From Sagittula marina (GTDB lineage: Bacteria; Pseudomonadota; Alphaproteobacteria; Rhodobacterales; Rhodobacteraceae), in NCBI RefSeq assembly GCF_014196795.1, contig NZ_JACIEJ010000005.1, positions 62,001-126,000 on the forward strand: a stretch of DNA of 64,000 nt, read 5' to 3'. Under the pieces are notes generated by a model. It worked only from the letters and a program-made list of their open reading frames with translations. It was not told where the DNA came from and made no database searches. Shown piece after piece: positions 48,627 to 58,737 of this stretch. The translations under genes and the position numbers were made by a program. Position 1 is the first letter of the stretch; each line of letters starts with the position of its first letter.

Positions 48627-49244
48627 TTAGTACTCGGTGCCCTTTTGCGCGACGATCCCGTCCTTGAACGGATGTTTGGTCAGCTTCATCTCTGTCACCA
48701 GATCGGCGGCTTCGATCAGCTCCGGCTTGGCGTTGCGTCCGGTCAGGCAGACGTGGGTCATCTCCGGCTTTTGCGTCAGCAGAAAATCGACGACCTCGTC
48801 GATGTCGAGGTAATCGTAGCGCAAGGCGATGTTGATCTCGTCGAGCAGCACGAATTCGATCTCCGGATCGAGGATCTGCTCCTTGGCGATCTTCCAGCCG
48901 TTCTGCGCGGCGGCAATGTCGCGCTCGCGGTCCTGCGTTTCCCAAGTGAAACCTTCGCCGGAGACAAAGAACCGGCATTCATCGGCAAAGCGTTCACGCA
49001 GAATGGTCTTTTCGCCCGTGACCCAATTGCCCTTGATGAACTGCACGACGGCGCAGGGCATCCCGTGCCCGATGCAGCGCATGATCATGCCAAAGCCGGA
49101 GGAGGATTTGCCCTTGCCATTGCCGGTGTGGACCATGATCAGGCCCTTATGCTCGGTCTTGGTGGCCATCATGCGATCGCGGGCGGCTTTGATCTTCTTC
49201 ATTTTTTCCGCGTGGCGGGCGTTCGCGTCCTCTGCATCGGACAT
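48627..49244 (-). CDS. cobO: Corrinoid adenosyltransferase
   Basis: Adds the 5'-deoxyadenosyl group to cob(I)yrinate a,c-diamide. 205 residues of the CobO/BtuR family. P-loop VHTGNGKGKSSSGFGMIMR near residue 38; also QFIKGNWVTGE and the Walker-B-like FVLLDEINIALRY. Convergent with katG. Start has AAGGAAACGAC. Confidence 0.93.
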   Translation of the reverse strand: MSDAEDANARHAEKMKKIKAARDRMMATKTEHKGLIMVHTGNGKGKSSSGFGMIMRCIGHGMPCAVVQFIKGNWVTGEKTILRERFADECRFFVSGEGFTWETQDRERDIAAAQNGWKIAKEQILDPEIEFVLLDEINIALRYDYLDIDEVVDFLLTQKPEMTHVCLTGRNAKPELIEAADLVTEMKLTKHPFKDGIVAQKGTEY

Positions 49245-49511
49245 GTCGTTTCCTTTTGGTTGGGTCAGCGGCGCGGGTTTTGCCGAACCTGCTGTTGTTG
49301 CTGTGTCTGTTGGTAACAGTCAGTGCGAGAAAGGGAAGCCTCTGACGCGCGTGCGGTGTCAGCACAGCGTATTTCGCGGTCACCTGCCGGATTTGGCCCG
49401 ATTTCAGACCCCGGACCGCAAGCGATGCGGGATTTTAAGTGTTTTAAGTGGATAATAGGCGACGACATTGCCACTAATAGGTCCACAATGCAGGAAACGT
49501 GAGAGCAGAGT

Positions 49512-49874
49512 ATGATCGTAGCAGGATTCGGATGCCATGACGGGGCGAGCGTGGCCAGTTTGGGCAATGCCTACCGGCGCGCGCGTCTGGGTCAGGACGC
49601 GGTGGTCCTCGCCACAATCGAAGAGGGGTTGACCCTGCTGCAACAACTTTCACACGAGATGCAAACTCCGGCTGTGAGTGTGTCTGACAAATACATGTCG
49701 CTTCAGGAAACAAAGACCCAGTCCGAAGCGGCGCTGATGGCCCGTGGTGTCGGCTCCGTGGCAGAGGCCGCAGCGCTGGCGGCGGCGGGTCCGGGCGCAC
49801 GGCTTTTGTCGACGCGGGTCATGTCAGAAGACGGCTGCGCCACATGTGCCTTTGCCATCGGCGAGGAGGAATGA
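49512..49874 (+). CDS. cobE: Cobalamin biosynthesis protein CobE (CbiG C-terminal-like)
   Basis: 120 residues. MIVAGFGCHDGASVASL at the N-terminus and GVGSVAEAAALAAAG, typical of the CobE/CbiG C-terminal domain. Needed in the aerobic pathway, with a poorly defined role around ring contraction. Stop overlaps the cobA start by four bases, so the two are coupled. No cobalamin riboswitch could be recognised in the 267 bases before it. Confidence 0.8.
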   Translation: MIVAGFGCHDGASVASLGNAYRRARLGQDAVVLATIEEGLTLLQQLSHEMQTPAVSVSDKYMSLQETKTQSEAALMARGVGSVAEAAALAAAGPGARLLSTRVMSEDGCATCAFAIGEEE

Positions 49875-50590
49875 CCGGTTTCGTGTCCTTTGTCGGCGCC
49901 GGTCCCGGCGATCCGGAGTTGCTGACGCTAAAGGCGGTCGACCGGCTCGGGCGCGCTGATGCCGTGTTGTTCGACGACTTGTCCTCCGGTCCGATCCTGG
50001 GCCATGCGCGCGACGGTGCGACGCTGGTCGGGGTGGGGAAGCGGGCCGGGCGGCCCTCGCCGAAACAAGCCGAGGTGAGCCGCGTGCTGGTGGAACATGC
50101 GCAGGCCGGCCAACATGTGGTGCGGCTGAAAAGCGGCGACAGCGGGATTTACGGTCGGTTGGAGGAGGAGTTGGACGCCCTCAAATCCGCCGGTATCAAG
50201 TACGAGATCATTCCCGGTGTGCCCTCTGCCATCGCAGCCGCGGCGGCGGCGGGCATTCCGCTGACCCGAAAGCACGCGGCGCGCCGTGTGCAGTTCATCA
50301 CCGGCCATGATGTTGTGGGCGCGCTGCCCGAGGATCTGAACCTTGCGGCACTGTCGGACCCGAATGCCGTGACGGTCGTGTTCATGGGCAAGGGCACCTT
50401 CCCGCAACTGGCGGAATTGCTGATGGCCAATGGATTGCCCGACGACACGCCCGCGCTGCTGGCGGAGGATGTCTCCGGTCCTGACCAAAAGATCACGCAG
50501 GGCACTGTGGGCGAGCTGGCGCGTCAGCTTGCTGCCTCTACGGGTCAGAAGCCTGCGCTGATCCTTTATGGGGCGCTTGCCGAGAGTTAG
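49871..50590 (+). CDS. cobA: Uroporphyrinogen-III C-methyltransferase
   Basis: Makes precorrin-2 from uroporphyrinogen III with two SAM; entry to corrin synthesis. 239 residues, monofunctional (no CysG oxidase half). Motifs FVGAGPGDPELLTLKA at the start, VRLKSGDSGIYGR, and EIIPGVPSAIAAAAAAGIPL. ATG 49871 lies in the cobE stop; it overlaps no later gene, and degenerate DNA follows. Confidence 0.94.
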   Translation: MTGFVSFVGAGPGDPELLTLKAVDRLGRADAVLFDDLSSGPILGHARDGATLVGVGKRAGRPSPKQAEVSRVLVEHAQAGQHVVRLKSGDSGIYGRLEEELDALKSAGIKYEIIPGVPSAIAAAAAAGIPLTRKHAARRVQFITGHDVVGALPEDLNLAALSDPNAVTVVFMGKGTFPQLAELLMANGLPDDTPALLAEDVSGPDQKITQGTVGELARQLAASTGQKPALILYGALAES

Positions 50591-52063
50591 GCGGCGCGCG
50601 CCGTAGCCCTTGTCAACGCGCGCTGCGCGTGCAGAGCCAGCTCCATAACCAATCAGAGTGATCTGCGCCCCCCTCGAAGATATGGGCGAGGCCGCATGGA
50701 TCGACCTGCGGCGCGCCGTCGATCGGACATATGCCGATCCTGTGAAAACCAGAAACAGGTCAAAGCGCGCACTGCCCATGACCGCCCCCTGCGGGCGGTG
50801 CATCGGTTGGTCATGTGCGAGTGCCTTGTCGAAATACGTGGATCGGTTGGAGACTGATTTTGAACAAGGTGGTGGAGCGGCACGGCGGCAGGCTGGATCT
50901 GATCCCACAGCCAGAGGGAGCCCGTTTTCGGGATGCCCCGCGACGTTCTACGGTCCTCGCATCCGCAAAAAATGCCACCACTACCCCGCGTTTTTGCGCC
51001 GGTCAGTGCCTGGCAACATGGGACGACGCCAACGCGCGCTAAGACTACAGCCTGTACAAGATGGGCCGCAACGGGACGATCAGGTACAACGCCTGATCCA
51101 CAGTGCGTTGGAACGAGGGCGTGTCCTTGCCTACACAATCCGGCCATGGTTGTTTTGGCTGCTCGGAGGATGGTTTCTGGGAACATGGGGCGTTCTATGA
51201 TCGCGTGACAGACCAGACCCAAATCGCCGCCGAGAAGAGTGTCGACCAGATCGGTCTGGCCGCCGCAGTGATGGCCGAACGACGGGCCTTTCCCGACAGT
51301 GTGACCCTGCGCGAAGGCTAGGGGCCAGTGCTCATTGGAAAGGCGATTAACGGGACCTAGGGCCGGGTTACGAGGTGCCTTCTGTTTGGGTCAGCGGCAT
51401 CTTCGATCGTCTCGTGGGCGAACAGGTGTCTCGGATAGGCGGATCAGGTATTTTTCGCGCTCTTTGAAGTACTTGGCGGCGCGGTCGGCGGACTTGTCCG
51501 CCAGTTCCCCGACCGTTCATTGGACCACGCGACCGCCCACCGATATGCCACAGGCCTTTTCATCCTGTCGCTGGGGGAGCACGGGTGTGTCCGCGCATTC
51601 TGGTGCAGTTAGAACAATTGCGGGTCGGCGCGTACGGCGTCCATTCGTTGCAACGCTCCTCCAACCTGTTTTGCCAGGAGGTTTAGCAACGGTGTAAGGG
51701 AATGGTCCGTGGCAGATTAACAGTTGCGGGCTTTCGATGCCGCCTTCGGTCATGGCATTGCAGATCGGGCGGGTCCGGCTGTCATCCTCCGCCAATGTGA
51801 TCTGTCCACTGAAACGGTCCCTCAAGGTGCCAATTCTCTGCCGAAAGCGGGCCAAGCGTCTCCGTACCGGCAAACGCGGTGTGGACCGCAAGGTTTGCCA
51901 TTTTCGGGTCGCCGACCACTGCGCAGGGGGCCCGTTCGCGCGGCTCAAGAAGAGGCGATCAGTTGCATTGGTATCGCCTCAGCAGCATTTCGGAAAAGCG
52001 TTCAGGGCAAGCTGAGACATCTCCTCTGAGGTGAGCGGCGGTTGAGCAGGGCGGCATAGCCAG
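50591..52063. other. 1.47-kb degenerate region between cobA and the cox operon
   Basis: All six frames are broken into overlapping, unlikely ORFs. The recognisable part is the end of a hydrogenase small subunit (51010-51321). On the minus strand, 51400-51540 has GELADKSADRAAKYFKE, a gene-like segment I cannot place, cut by a stop. The region lies directly downstream of the cox operon and where coxG might have stood. Most likely a graveyard of deleted genes. Confidence 0.5.
51010..51321 (+). pseudogene. hupS: C-terminal remnant of a [NiFe] hydrogenase small subunit
   Basis: One frame reads DYSLYKMGRNGTIRYNA, a TGA stop, [37 protein letters not shown] and a further 30 residues to TAG at 51319. 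This matches the FeS-cluster end of uptake hydrogenase small subunits of the Isp type as I recall them ([38 protein letters not shown]). Two cluster-ligand cysteines are gone: MGC has become MGR, and the Cys of NACST is the TGA stop. A further TAA precedes at 51040. No large-subunit gene is present in the window. Confidence 0.75.
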
Positions 52064-52080
52064 TCAAGCAGTCGTTTCAT
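51979..52080 (-). CDS. Possible 33-residue peptide overlapping the end of coxF
   Basis: ATG at 52080 lies 17 bases inside the coxF end and opens a 33-codon frame starting MKRLLDWLCRPAQPPLTSEE and ending in KCC. It could be a genuine small coupled gene, a truncated 5' end of a lost coxG-like gene, or chance. No ribosome-binding site other than coding sequence of coxF. Confidence 0.25.
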   Translation of the reverse strand: MKRLLDWLCRPAQPPLTSEEMSQLALNAFPKCC

Positions 52081-52852
52081 CGGTTTCCTCCAGGGTATGG
52101 GGGTCTGAGTTGCGCCATTGAACGATCTCCGCCAGCACCGACAGGGCTATGTCATGTGGGTCGATGCCGCCAAGATCGAGCCCGGCGGGTGACTTCAACC
52201 GCCCGGCCAGAGGGGGCGTGTCGAGTTTTGCGACCAAGGCGGCCGCCTTCCGCGCCGAGGCGATCATTGATACGCGACGCACGGGGCTGGACAGGGCGGA
52301 CTTCAGCGCATCAAGGTCGCCCGCGCCTTGGGTCGCGATCACCACGAAATCCTGTGGGCGCATCTGCGTCAGCTCGCGATCCACGGCCTGCGTTTCGCTC
52401 AGCTCGAGGGCCGGATCGCAGGCCACGCGCAGACCGGCCAGCGCTGCGTGCTGTGCAATGGCCCGCGCGATGGGGGTTGTCCCGAAAAGCGCCAGCATCG
52501 GTGGCAGTTCGTACGGTTCGATCAGCAGGTCCACTGTCCCGCCAGAGGGGCAGCCAGAGCGAAAGACCTGCGCGCCGTCCTCGTCGGTCAATGCCACAAC
52601 CTTGGCCGAGGGTTTGACCCGGATTACGGTGGTGGCCCCGGTCGCGATGGCCTCAAAGGCGGCCTCGCGCACCGCGCGTGTGACGCAACCGCCGCCCAGA
52701 TGGCCCATGATTTCGCCGTCATTGGTGATTGCGGCCTTCGCCCCTGCCTTGGCAGAGGTCACATCGGCGGTGCGTACCACGGTGGCGACACAAAATGGCG
52801 CGCCGGTCTGGCGCAGAGCGGCGATGGTGTCGAAGATGTCGAGCTTGCTCAT
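52064..52852 (-). CDS. coxF: XdhC/CoxF-family maturation protein
   Basis: 262 residues. N-terminal XdhC_CoxI domain (APFCVATVVRTADVTSAKAG, GHLGGGCVTRAV) and a C-terminal Rossmann XdhC domain with IATQGAGDLDAL. Family members help sulfurate or insert the molybdenum cofactor of xanthine-oxidase-type enzymes; here it serves CO dehydrogenase. ATG 52852 has AGAGG eight bases upstream; the ATG five codons earlier overlaps that site. Last intact gene of the cox operon. Confidence 0.82.
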   Translation of the reverse strand: MSKLDIFDTIAALRQTGAPFCVATVVRTADVTSAKAGAKAAITNDGEIMGHLGGGCVTRAVREAAFEAIATGATTVIRVKPSAKVVALTDEDGAQVFRSGCPSGGTVDLLIEPYELPPMLALFGTTPIARAIAQHAALAGLRVACDPALELSETQAVDRELTQMRPQDFVVIATQGAGDLDALKSALSSPVRRVSMIASARKAAALVAKLDTPPLAGRLKSPAGLDLGGIDPHDIALSVLAEIVQWRNSDPHTLEETDETTA

Positions 52853-52863
52853 GTCAAAACCTC

Positions 52864-54033
52864 TCATAACCTCGCGAATTCAGGTTCCAGCCGGGCCAGG
52901 GCATCCAGCGTATTGGCCGGCAGGTGCGCGTCCAGATGGGGCAGCGCGGCCTGCATCGCAGCGTTGACAGGCGCGTAGTCGCGCCAACCCATCAGCGGAT
53001 TCAGCCAGACGATGCGCCGCGTTTTGCGTCGCAGACGGGCGAGGCTTTGGGACAAGGCCTCTGGCGCGCCGGTGCAGTATCCATCCGACAGGATCAGCAC
53101 GATGCTGCGTCCGGTCAGCGCATAGCCATGGCGGTCTGTCAGTGCGTTGATGGCGGCGCCAATATCGGTCCCCCCGCCAAAGCCCTCGGCCATGAGCGAA
53201 AGCCGGGTCGCCGCGCGCAGGCTGTCGTGATCCTGCAGGGCCTGTGTCACCCGCATCAACCGGGTGTGAAACAAAAACGCCTCTGCGCCGGTCTGGGCGT
53301 CCAGCAGCCCCTTGAGGAAGGCCAGGAACACCCGTGCATAGACGGTCATGCTGCCGGAAACATCACACAGCGCCACGATGCGCATCGGGCGCGGCGGCTG
53401 GGTGCGATGGTGTAAATCAAACGCGTCGCCCTTGGAAATCGCAGCGCGCAGGGTGCGCCGCATATCAAGCTCGCGTCCCCGTCTGGCCTGCCTGCGCCGC
53501 CGGGAACGCCGGTCCCGAATGGCGCGCGCGATTTTGCGGGCAGCAGCTTGGGCCTCTCGCAGCGATGCCTCATCCATCAGATTGCGCAGATCCCGTTGCG
53601 ACAGCGCCTCCGTCCGGGTCGCAATCAGGTTGCCCTCGACGCCTTCGGCCTCGCCATCCTCCGTGCTGGGGGTCATGTCGGCCTCTGTGTCGTCGCCGCC
53701 GGACGACGCAAAGTGCGGTTGCCACAGCGTCGGGCGCGAAGACCTGCTGTGCACACTGGCCTGTGTGGTGCCCTCACGCGTCTTGCCAAGGTTGAACCAA
53801 AAGGCATCAAACAGCGCGTCGAAGCCGCGCCAACGGTCCGCATCCGGCACCAGCAACACCTTCAATGCGCGGCGCACTTCCTCGGGGGACAGTGCATCCA
53901 CATGGGTCAGCGCCTCCAGTGCTGCCGCGCCCTCAGTGGGGCCAAGCGGCATCCCGTTCATCCGCAGATGCGCGATGAAATCAGCCATGCGCTCCGACGG
54001 CGTGGCGCGCGCGGGAAAGCGGGTGGTCTGCAT
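52864..54033 (-). CDS. coxE: CoxE, von Willebrand factor A domain protein
   Basis: 389 residues. The C-terminal VWA domain has the MIDAS motif DVSGSMTVYA near residue 221, plus GGGTDIGAA and LILSDGYCTG. Together with the MoxR ATPase CoxD it assembles the CuSMo active site of CO dehydrogenase in Oligotropha. Overlaps coxD by one base (TGATG); a GTG one codon upstream is possible. Confidence 0.88.
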   Translation of the reverse strand: MQTTRFPARATPSERMADFIAHLRMNGMPLGPTEGAAALEALTHVDALSPEEVRRALKVLLVPDADRWRGFDALFDAFWFNLGKTREGTTQASVHSRSSRPTLWQPHFASSGGDDTEADMTPSTEDGEAEGVEGNLIATRTEALSQRDLRNLMDEASLREAQAAARKIARAIRDRRSRRRRQARRGRELDMRRTLRAAISKGDAFDLHHRTQPPRPMRIVALCDVSGSMTVYARVFLAFLKGLLDAQTGAEAFLFHTRLMRVTQALQDHDSLRAATRLSLMAEGFGGGTDIGAAINALTDRHGYALTGRSIVLILSDGYCTGAPEALSQSLARLRRKTRRIVWLNPLMGWRDYAPVNAAMQAALPHLDAHLPANTLDALARLEPEFARL

Positions 54034-54887
54034 CACGCCACCTTGCCCACGATGCGCGCCATGACTTCGGACGGGCAGGCGTCACGGTCCGTCGCGGTCT
54101 TCAACAGGCAGACCAAAGTCGCCTGCAAGGATTTCGGGTCGCCAGACAAATCATTCACACCAAGCCCGGACAGGGCCGCCGCCCAATCCAGCATCTCCGC
54201 GATGCCTGGTGTCTTTTCCAACTCTTCGCGGCGCAAAGCCTGCACCACGGCCACGACCTGCTGCGCCAGTCGATGCTCCAGATCAGGGGCGCGGGCGGTC
54301 AGGATCGCCAGCTCCGTTTCCCGATCAGGGAAATCCAGATAGGCGTACAAACAGCGCCGCCGCAGCGCGTCCGACAGGTCCCGCGTGCCGTTCGCCGTCA
54401 GGATCACCACCGGCTTCGTCACCGCCGTGATCGTTCCCATCTCCGGGATCGTCACCTGGAAGTCCGACAAAACCTCCAGCAAATAGGCCTCGAACTCCAT
54501 ATCCGCGCGGTCGATCTCATCGATCAACAACACCGGCGCTTCCTCTTGCGTAATCGCCTCCAGCAAGGGGCGCTTCAGCAAGTACTTGTCGGAAAATAGC
54601 GTGTCCTCTTGCGCCTCCTCTGCGCGGATCGCCAACAACTGTCGCTGATAATTCCACTCGTAAATCGCGTGCGAGGCATCAAGTCCCTCGTAACATTGTA
54701 ACCGGATCAGCCGCGCGGCCAGCACCCTGGACAGGGCCCGCGCGACCTCCGTCTTGCCCACACCGGCAGGCCCCTCAACCAGCAGCGGTCGCCCCAGCAT
54801 CATCGCCAGGTGCAACGCCATCACCAGCGTCTCGTCTGCCACGTACCCCACGCCCGCCAGCGCGTGCTTCAGCTTCGCCTGATCCAT
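54033..54887 (-). CDS. coxD: CoxD, MoxR-type AAA+ ATPase
   Basis: 284 residues. Walker A VEGPAGVGKTEVARA, Walker B VLLIDEIDRAD, sensor 1 ILTANGTRDLSDALRRRC. Chaperone-like ATPase for active-site maturation of CO dehydrogenase, partner of CoxE. ATG 54887 is the most likely start, but its ribosome-binding site is poor, and the dispersed repeat begins just upstream. Confidence 0.88.
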   Translation of the reverse strand: MDQAKLKHALAGVGYVADETLVMALHLAMMLGRPLLVEGPAGVGKTEVARALSRVLAARLIRLQCYEGLDASHAIYEWNYQRQLLAIRAEEAQEDTLFSDKYLLKRPLLEAITQEEAPVLLIDEIDRADMEFEAYLLEVLSDFQVTIPEMGTITAVTKPVVILTANGTRDLSDALRRRCLYAYLDFPDRETELAILTARAPDLEHRLAQQVVAVVQALRREELEKTPGIAEMLDWAAALSGLGVNDLSGDPKSLQATLVCLLKTATDRDACPSEVMARIVGKVA

Positions 54888-54890
54888 AGC

Positions 54891-54950
54891 CTGCTTCTTT
54901 GCTTCAAAATACTCTGGAGGGGGCCGGGGGAGGCAAAGCCGCCCCCGGTC
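54891..54950 (+). repeat. Dispersed intergenic repeat, copy D
   Basis: CTGCTTCTTTGCTTCAAAAT then ACTCTGGAGGGGGCCGGGGG and a hairpin around GGGGG...GCCGCCCCC. Lies between coxL and coxD within the operon, in reverse orientation to both. Core shared with copies A and B. Confidence 0.55.
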
Positions 54951-54984
54951 GATCACCTCGGCACGATGGCCGAGGCGATGCCCA

Positions 54985-57405
54985 TCATCCGTGCAGCCCC
55001 AACTCATCTGCAATGCGCCACACCCGCCAGTGGTCGTGTGGCATATGCGACTGTACCAGACCAAACGCGCGAAAAGCATCGTGCACCGCATTGGAAAACG
55101 CCGGAACCGAGCCGACGTTCGGGCTTTCGCCCACACCCTTCGCCCCGATGGGATGGTGCGGCGATGGCGTCACGGTAAAGTCCGTCTGATAGGTCGGCGT
55201 CTCCATCGCTGTGGGCACAAAAAAGTCCATCAGCGTCGCGGTCTTGTGGTTGCCCATTTCGTCGTAGGCAATTTCCTGACCCATGGCGATGGCGTAGCCT
55301 TCGGTCGCGCCGCCATGCACCTGGCCTTCGATGATCATCGGGTTGACCCGCGTGCCGCAGTCATCCAGCGCATAGAACTTGCGGATTTCGTGCTCGCCCG
55401 TGTCCACGTCCAGCTCCATGACGCAGATATACGCGCCAAACGGGTAGGTCATGTTTGGCGGATCGTAATAGCTGACCGCCTCCAACCCCGGCTCGACCCC
55501 GGGGATCGCCTGATTGTACGCGGCAAAGGCGATCTCCTTCATGGTCTTGAACCGTTCCGGATTGCCCTTCACCGCAAACCGATCCACGTCGAATTCCACG
55601 TCATCGTCGTGCACTTCGAGCAGATAGGCCGCGATCATCTGGGCCTTTGCCTTGATCTTGCGCGAGGCCATGGCCGTGGCCGCCCCCGCAACCGGCATCG
55701 AGCGCGAGCCATAGGTCCCCAGACCATATGGGGCGGTATCGGTGTCGCCTTCCTCCAGTGTGATATCATCGGCCGGGATACCGATCTCCGAGGCGATGAT
55801 CTGGGCAAAGGCCGTGGCGTGCCCCTGACCTTGGGAAATGGTGCCAAGCCGCGCAATCGCAGACCCCGTGGGATGAATACGGATTTCGCAACTGTCGAAC
55901 ATCCCAAGCCCGAGGATATCACAGTTTTTCACTGGCCCCGCGCCGACGATCTCGGTGAAAAACGACAGCCCGACCCCCATCAGCTTGCGCGTCTTGCCGG
56001 CTTTGAAATCCTCGATCCGCTGTGCTTGTTCAGCCCGCAGCGCCTTGTAATCCACAGCCTCCAGCGCCTTGTCCCAGGCGGTGTGATAGTCGCCGCTGTC
56101 GTATTCCCAACCCAGCGCAGACTGATAGGGGAACTGCTCCTTCTTGATGAAGTTGATGCGCCGCAGCTCGGCGCTATCCATGTCCAGCTTGATTGCCAGC
56201 ACTTCGATCATGCGCTCGATGAAATAGGCAGCCTCCGTCACCCGGAACGAACAGCGATAGGCCACGCCGCCCGGTGCCTTGTTGGTATAGACCCCATCCA
56301 CCGACAGGTAGGCCGTGGGAATGTCATAAGACCCGGTGCAGATGTTGAAGAACCCGGCCGGGAATTTGGTCGGGTCCGCACAGGCGTCAAAGCCGCCGTG
56401 GTCGCCGATCACATGGCAGTGCAGACCGGTGATCTTGCCTTCCTTGGTGGCGGCGATCTTGCCTTTCATCCAGTAATCGCGGGCAAAGGCGGTGGACATC
56501 AGGTTGTCCATCTTGTCCTCCACCCACTTCACCGGCTTGCCCGTGACGATGGAGGCGACAACCGAACAGACATAGCCGGAATAGGCCCCGACCTTGTTGC
56601 CGAAACCGCCGCCAATGTCCGGGGACACCACGCGGATCTTGTGCTCCGGAATTGACGAGATCAGCGAGACAATCGTGCGGATCGCGTGCGGCGCCTGAAA
56701 CGTCCCGTACAGCGTCAGCTTGCCGGTCACCTTGTCCATCGACGCCACACAGCCGCAGGTTTCCAGCGGATTGGGGTGCGTGCGGTGGTAATAGACCATC
56801 TCCTCGGCCACCACGTCAGCGGTGCTCATCACCTGTTCGGTGGCCGCCTCGTCGCCTTGTTCCCAAGTGAAAATATGGTTGTGATGCTTGCGCGGACCAT
56901 GTGCGCCTTCGGTCTGGCCTTCGAGGTCTTCGCGCAGCACCGGCGCGTCCGGCTCCAGCGCCTTGAACGGATCGGTGACCACGGGCAGATCTTCGTAATC
57001 GACCTCCACCGCTTCGACCCCGTCAGAGGCCGCATAGCGATCATTGGCCACCACAAAGGCCACTTCCTGCCCCTGGAACAGCACCTTGCCATCGGCCAGG
57101 ACCATCTGCTTGTCGCCTGCCAGCGTGGGCATCCAGTGCAGGCCAAGCGGCGCCAGATCCTCGGCGGTCAGAACGGCGACCACGCCCGGAATGGCCAGCG
57201 CGGCCTCCTTGTTGATGCTTGTGACACGGGCGTGCGCATACGGCGAGCGCACGAAATCGCCGAACAGCATGCCATCCATCTTGATGTCGTCGACGTAGTT
57301 GCCCTTGCCTTGGGTAAAGCGCACATCCTCGACGCGTTTGCGCGCGCAGCCCATGCCCTTGAGGTTCTCGCGGCGTTCCTCGGTGCTTGTGACCTCGTCC
57401 TTCAT
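54985..57405 (-). CDS. coxL: Aerobic carbon monoxide dehydrogenase large subunit, form I
   Basis: 806 residues, the molybdopterin-binding catalytic subunit oxidising CO to CO2. The active-site loop reads [23 protein letters not shown] with the Cys that carries the Cu-S is diagnostic of form I (true CO dehydrogenase), unlike AYRGAGR of form II. Also [30 protein letters not shown]-type cofactor loop ([13 protein letters not shown]), and [16 protein letters not shown] with the conserved Glu. Start overlaps coxS by four bases. Confidence 0.96.
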   Translation of the reverse strand: MKDEVTSTEERRENLKGMGCARKRVEDVRFTQGKGNYVDDIKMDGMLFGDFVRSPYAHARVTSINKEAALAIPGVVAVLTAEDLAPLGLHWMPTLAGDKQMVLADGKVLFQGQEVAFVVANDRYAASDGVEAVEVDYEDLPVVTDPFKALEPDAPVLREDLEGQTEGAHGPRKHHNHIFTWEQGDEAATEQVMSTADVVAEEMVYYHRTHPNPLETCGCVASMDKVTGKLTLYGTFQAPHAIRTIVSLISSIPEHKIRVVSPDIGGGFGNKVGAYSGYVCSVVASIVTGKPVKWVEDKMDNLMSTAFARDYWMKGKIAATKEGKITGLHCHVIGDHGGFDACADPTKFPAGFFNICTGSYDIPTAYLSVDGVYTNKAPGGVAYRCSFRVTEAAYFIERMIEVLAIKLDMDSAELRRINFIKKEQFPYQSALGWEYDSGDYHTAWDKALEAVDYKALRAEQAQRIEDFKAGKTRKLMGVGLSFFTEIVGAGPVKNCDILGLGMFDSCEIRIHPTGSAIARLGTISQGQGHATAFAQIIASEIGIPADDITLEEGDTDTAPYGLGTYGSRSMPVAGAATAMASRKIKAKAQMIAAYLLEVHDDDVEFDVDRFAVKGNPERFKTMKEIAFAAYNQAIPGVEPGLEAVSYYDPPNMTYPFGAYICVMELDVDTGEHEIRKFYALDDCGTRVNPMIIEGQVHGGATEGYAIAMGQEIAYDEMGNHKTATLMDFFVPTAMETPTYQTDFTVTPSPHHPIGAKGVGESPNVGSVPAFSNAVHDAFRAFGLVQSHMPHDHWRVWRIADELGLHG

Positions 57406-57896
57406 TCCGCGGCCTCCTTCTGCGCGTTAAGCTGGTCAGCAGCGGCCAGCACAGCCTTCACGATGTTCTGGTAGCCGGTGCAGCGGCACAGGTTGCCCGC
57501 GATGCCAAAGCGCACATCTTCCTCGGTCGGGCTGGGGTGCTCCTGAAGCAGGCGGTGAACGCGGGTGATCATACCCGGCGTGCAGTATCCGCACTGAAGA
57601 CCGTGATGCTCTCGAAACATTTCCTGGATCACCGACAGCGTGCCATCGGGATTGGTCAGCCCTTCGATCGTGGTGACGTCCGCCCCGTTGGCCTGCGCCA
57701 CAAAGACGGTGCAGGATTTGACCGACTTGCCATCCATATCCACGGTGCAGGCCCCGCAGTGCGAGGTCTCGCAGCCGATATGGGGGCCGGTGATGCGCAG
57801 GTTTTCGCGCAGAAAGTGGATCAGCAGCGTGCGCGGTTCCGCCAGCCCTTCGACCTCTTCCCCGTTCAGGGTGAACTTGACGTGCATCTTGCTCAT
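57402..57896 (-). CDS. coxS: Carbon monoxide dehydrogenase small subunit
   Basis: 164 residues carrying two [2Fe-2S] clusters. Plant-type cluster [16 protein letters not shown] (with a following C), and the alpha-helical cluster [10 protein letters not shown] plus [13 protein letters not shown]. Passes electrons from the Mo site to FAD. ATG 57896 has AGGA eight bases upstream; the open frame farther up reads antisense coxM. Confidence 0.95.
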   Translation of the reverse strand: MSKMHVKFTLNGEEVEGLAEPRTLLIHFLRENLRITGPHIGCETSHCGACTVDMDGKSVKSCTVFVAQANGADVTTIEGLTNPDGTLSVIQEMFREHHGLQCGYCTPGMITRVHRLLQEHPSPTEEDVRFGIAGNLCRCTGYQNIVKAVLAAADQLNAQKEAAE

Positions 57897-57900
57897 GCTC

Positions 57901-58737
57901 TTATCCTTTCGCTCGGGTGAGGGCGCGCTCCATGGCGCGACGGATGACAACGCCGGCAACGTGGCGTTTGAAGGCGATGGGGCCACGCATGTCTTCTTGT
58001 GGGTCGATGGCCGCGAGGGCCGCAGCCACGGCACCATCCACATCCCCGGCGGCCAGCGCCGTACCGGCTTGCTCGGACCAGATCGGCGTATCGGCAAGGT
58101 TGGTCATCGCCACAGAGGCACCATCGCCGCTGACGATCACACCGCAGGCGGCCGTGGCGTAATCCCCGACCTTGCGCTTTTGCTTTTCATAGGCAAAGCC
58201 ATGACCGGCAGCGGGCAGGGGGATCGTGACCTTGGTCAGGATCTCCTCCTCCTCGCGGGCGGTGAAATAGGCGCTTTCGTAGTACGCCCGCGCCTTGATC
58301 TCGCGCGGACCATCCGCACCTTCGACGGTAAAGCGCGCGTCGAGGCACTGCATCAAGCCGGGCATGTCGTTGCCGGGATCGCCGTTGGCGACGTTGCCGC
58401 CCAGCGTGCCCATGTAGCGCACCTGCGGATCGGCAATGAGCAACGCGGCCTCGCGAATAATCGGCAAGGCCGTCGCCAGCGCGTCACTGGTGATCAGCTC
58501 GTGCTGGGTGGTCATGGCGCCGATGACAACGCTGTCCGATGTGACTTCGATGCCCCGGAGCGACGCGATGTCCTGAAGGTCGACCAGATGCCCGATCTCT
58601 GTCATGCGCAGCTTCATCATCGGGATCAGGCTGTGACCACCGGCGACGACCCTGGCCTCGTCCCCATGCGTGTTGAGAATGGAAAGCGCCGACGCAAGGT
58701 CGGCCGGCCGATGGTATTCGAACGCGGCTGGTATCAC
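57901..58737 (-). CDS. coxM: Carbon monoxide dehydrogenase medium subunit
   Basis: 278 residues, FAD-binding. FAD pyrophosphate loops [16 protein letters not shown] (near 32) and [20 protein letters not shown] (near 110). Begins with GTG at 58737 preceded by GGGAGGGACAGATC. First gene of coxM-S-L-D-E-F. The upstream 243 bases contain a direct repeat that may bind the LytTR regulator encoded just before. Confidence 0.94.
   Translation of the reverse strand: MIPAAFEYHRPADLASALSILNTHGDEARVVAGGHSLIPMMKLRMTEIGHLVDLQDIASLRGIEVTSDSVVIGAMTTQHELITSDALATALPIIREAALLIADPQVRYMGTLGGNVANGDPGNDMPGLMQCLDARFTVEGADGPREIKARAYYESAYFTAREEEEILTKVTIPLPAAGHGFAYEKQKRKVGDYATAACGVIVSGDGASVAMTNLADTPIWSEQAGTALAAGDVDGAVAAALAAIDPQEDMRGPIAFKRHVAGVVIRRAMERALTRAKG

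Noticed and set aside
49245-49511. Possible cobalamin riboswitch before cobE-cobA (GCCACT near 49475 and AAAGGGAAGCC near 49333)
   Set aside because: The B12-box and the surrounding conserved core could not be assembled in the right order on either strand. A covariance-model search would settle it.
50860-50960. A stretch reading VVERHGGRLDLIPQPEGARF, like the G2 box end of a histidine kinase
   Set aside because: Only about 25 residues, no upstream kinase motifs, and it lies in degenerate DNA. Too weak to name.
54985-57405. Reading coxL as a form II (putative) or xanthine dehydrogenase-like protein
   Set aside because: The active-site loop is AYRCSFR, the form I signature, and coxM, S, D, E and F surround it.
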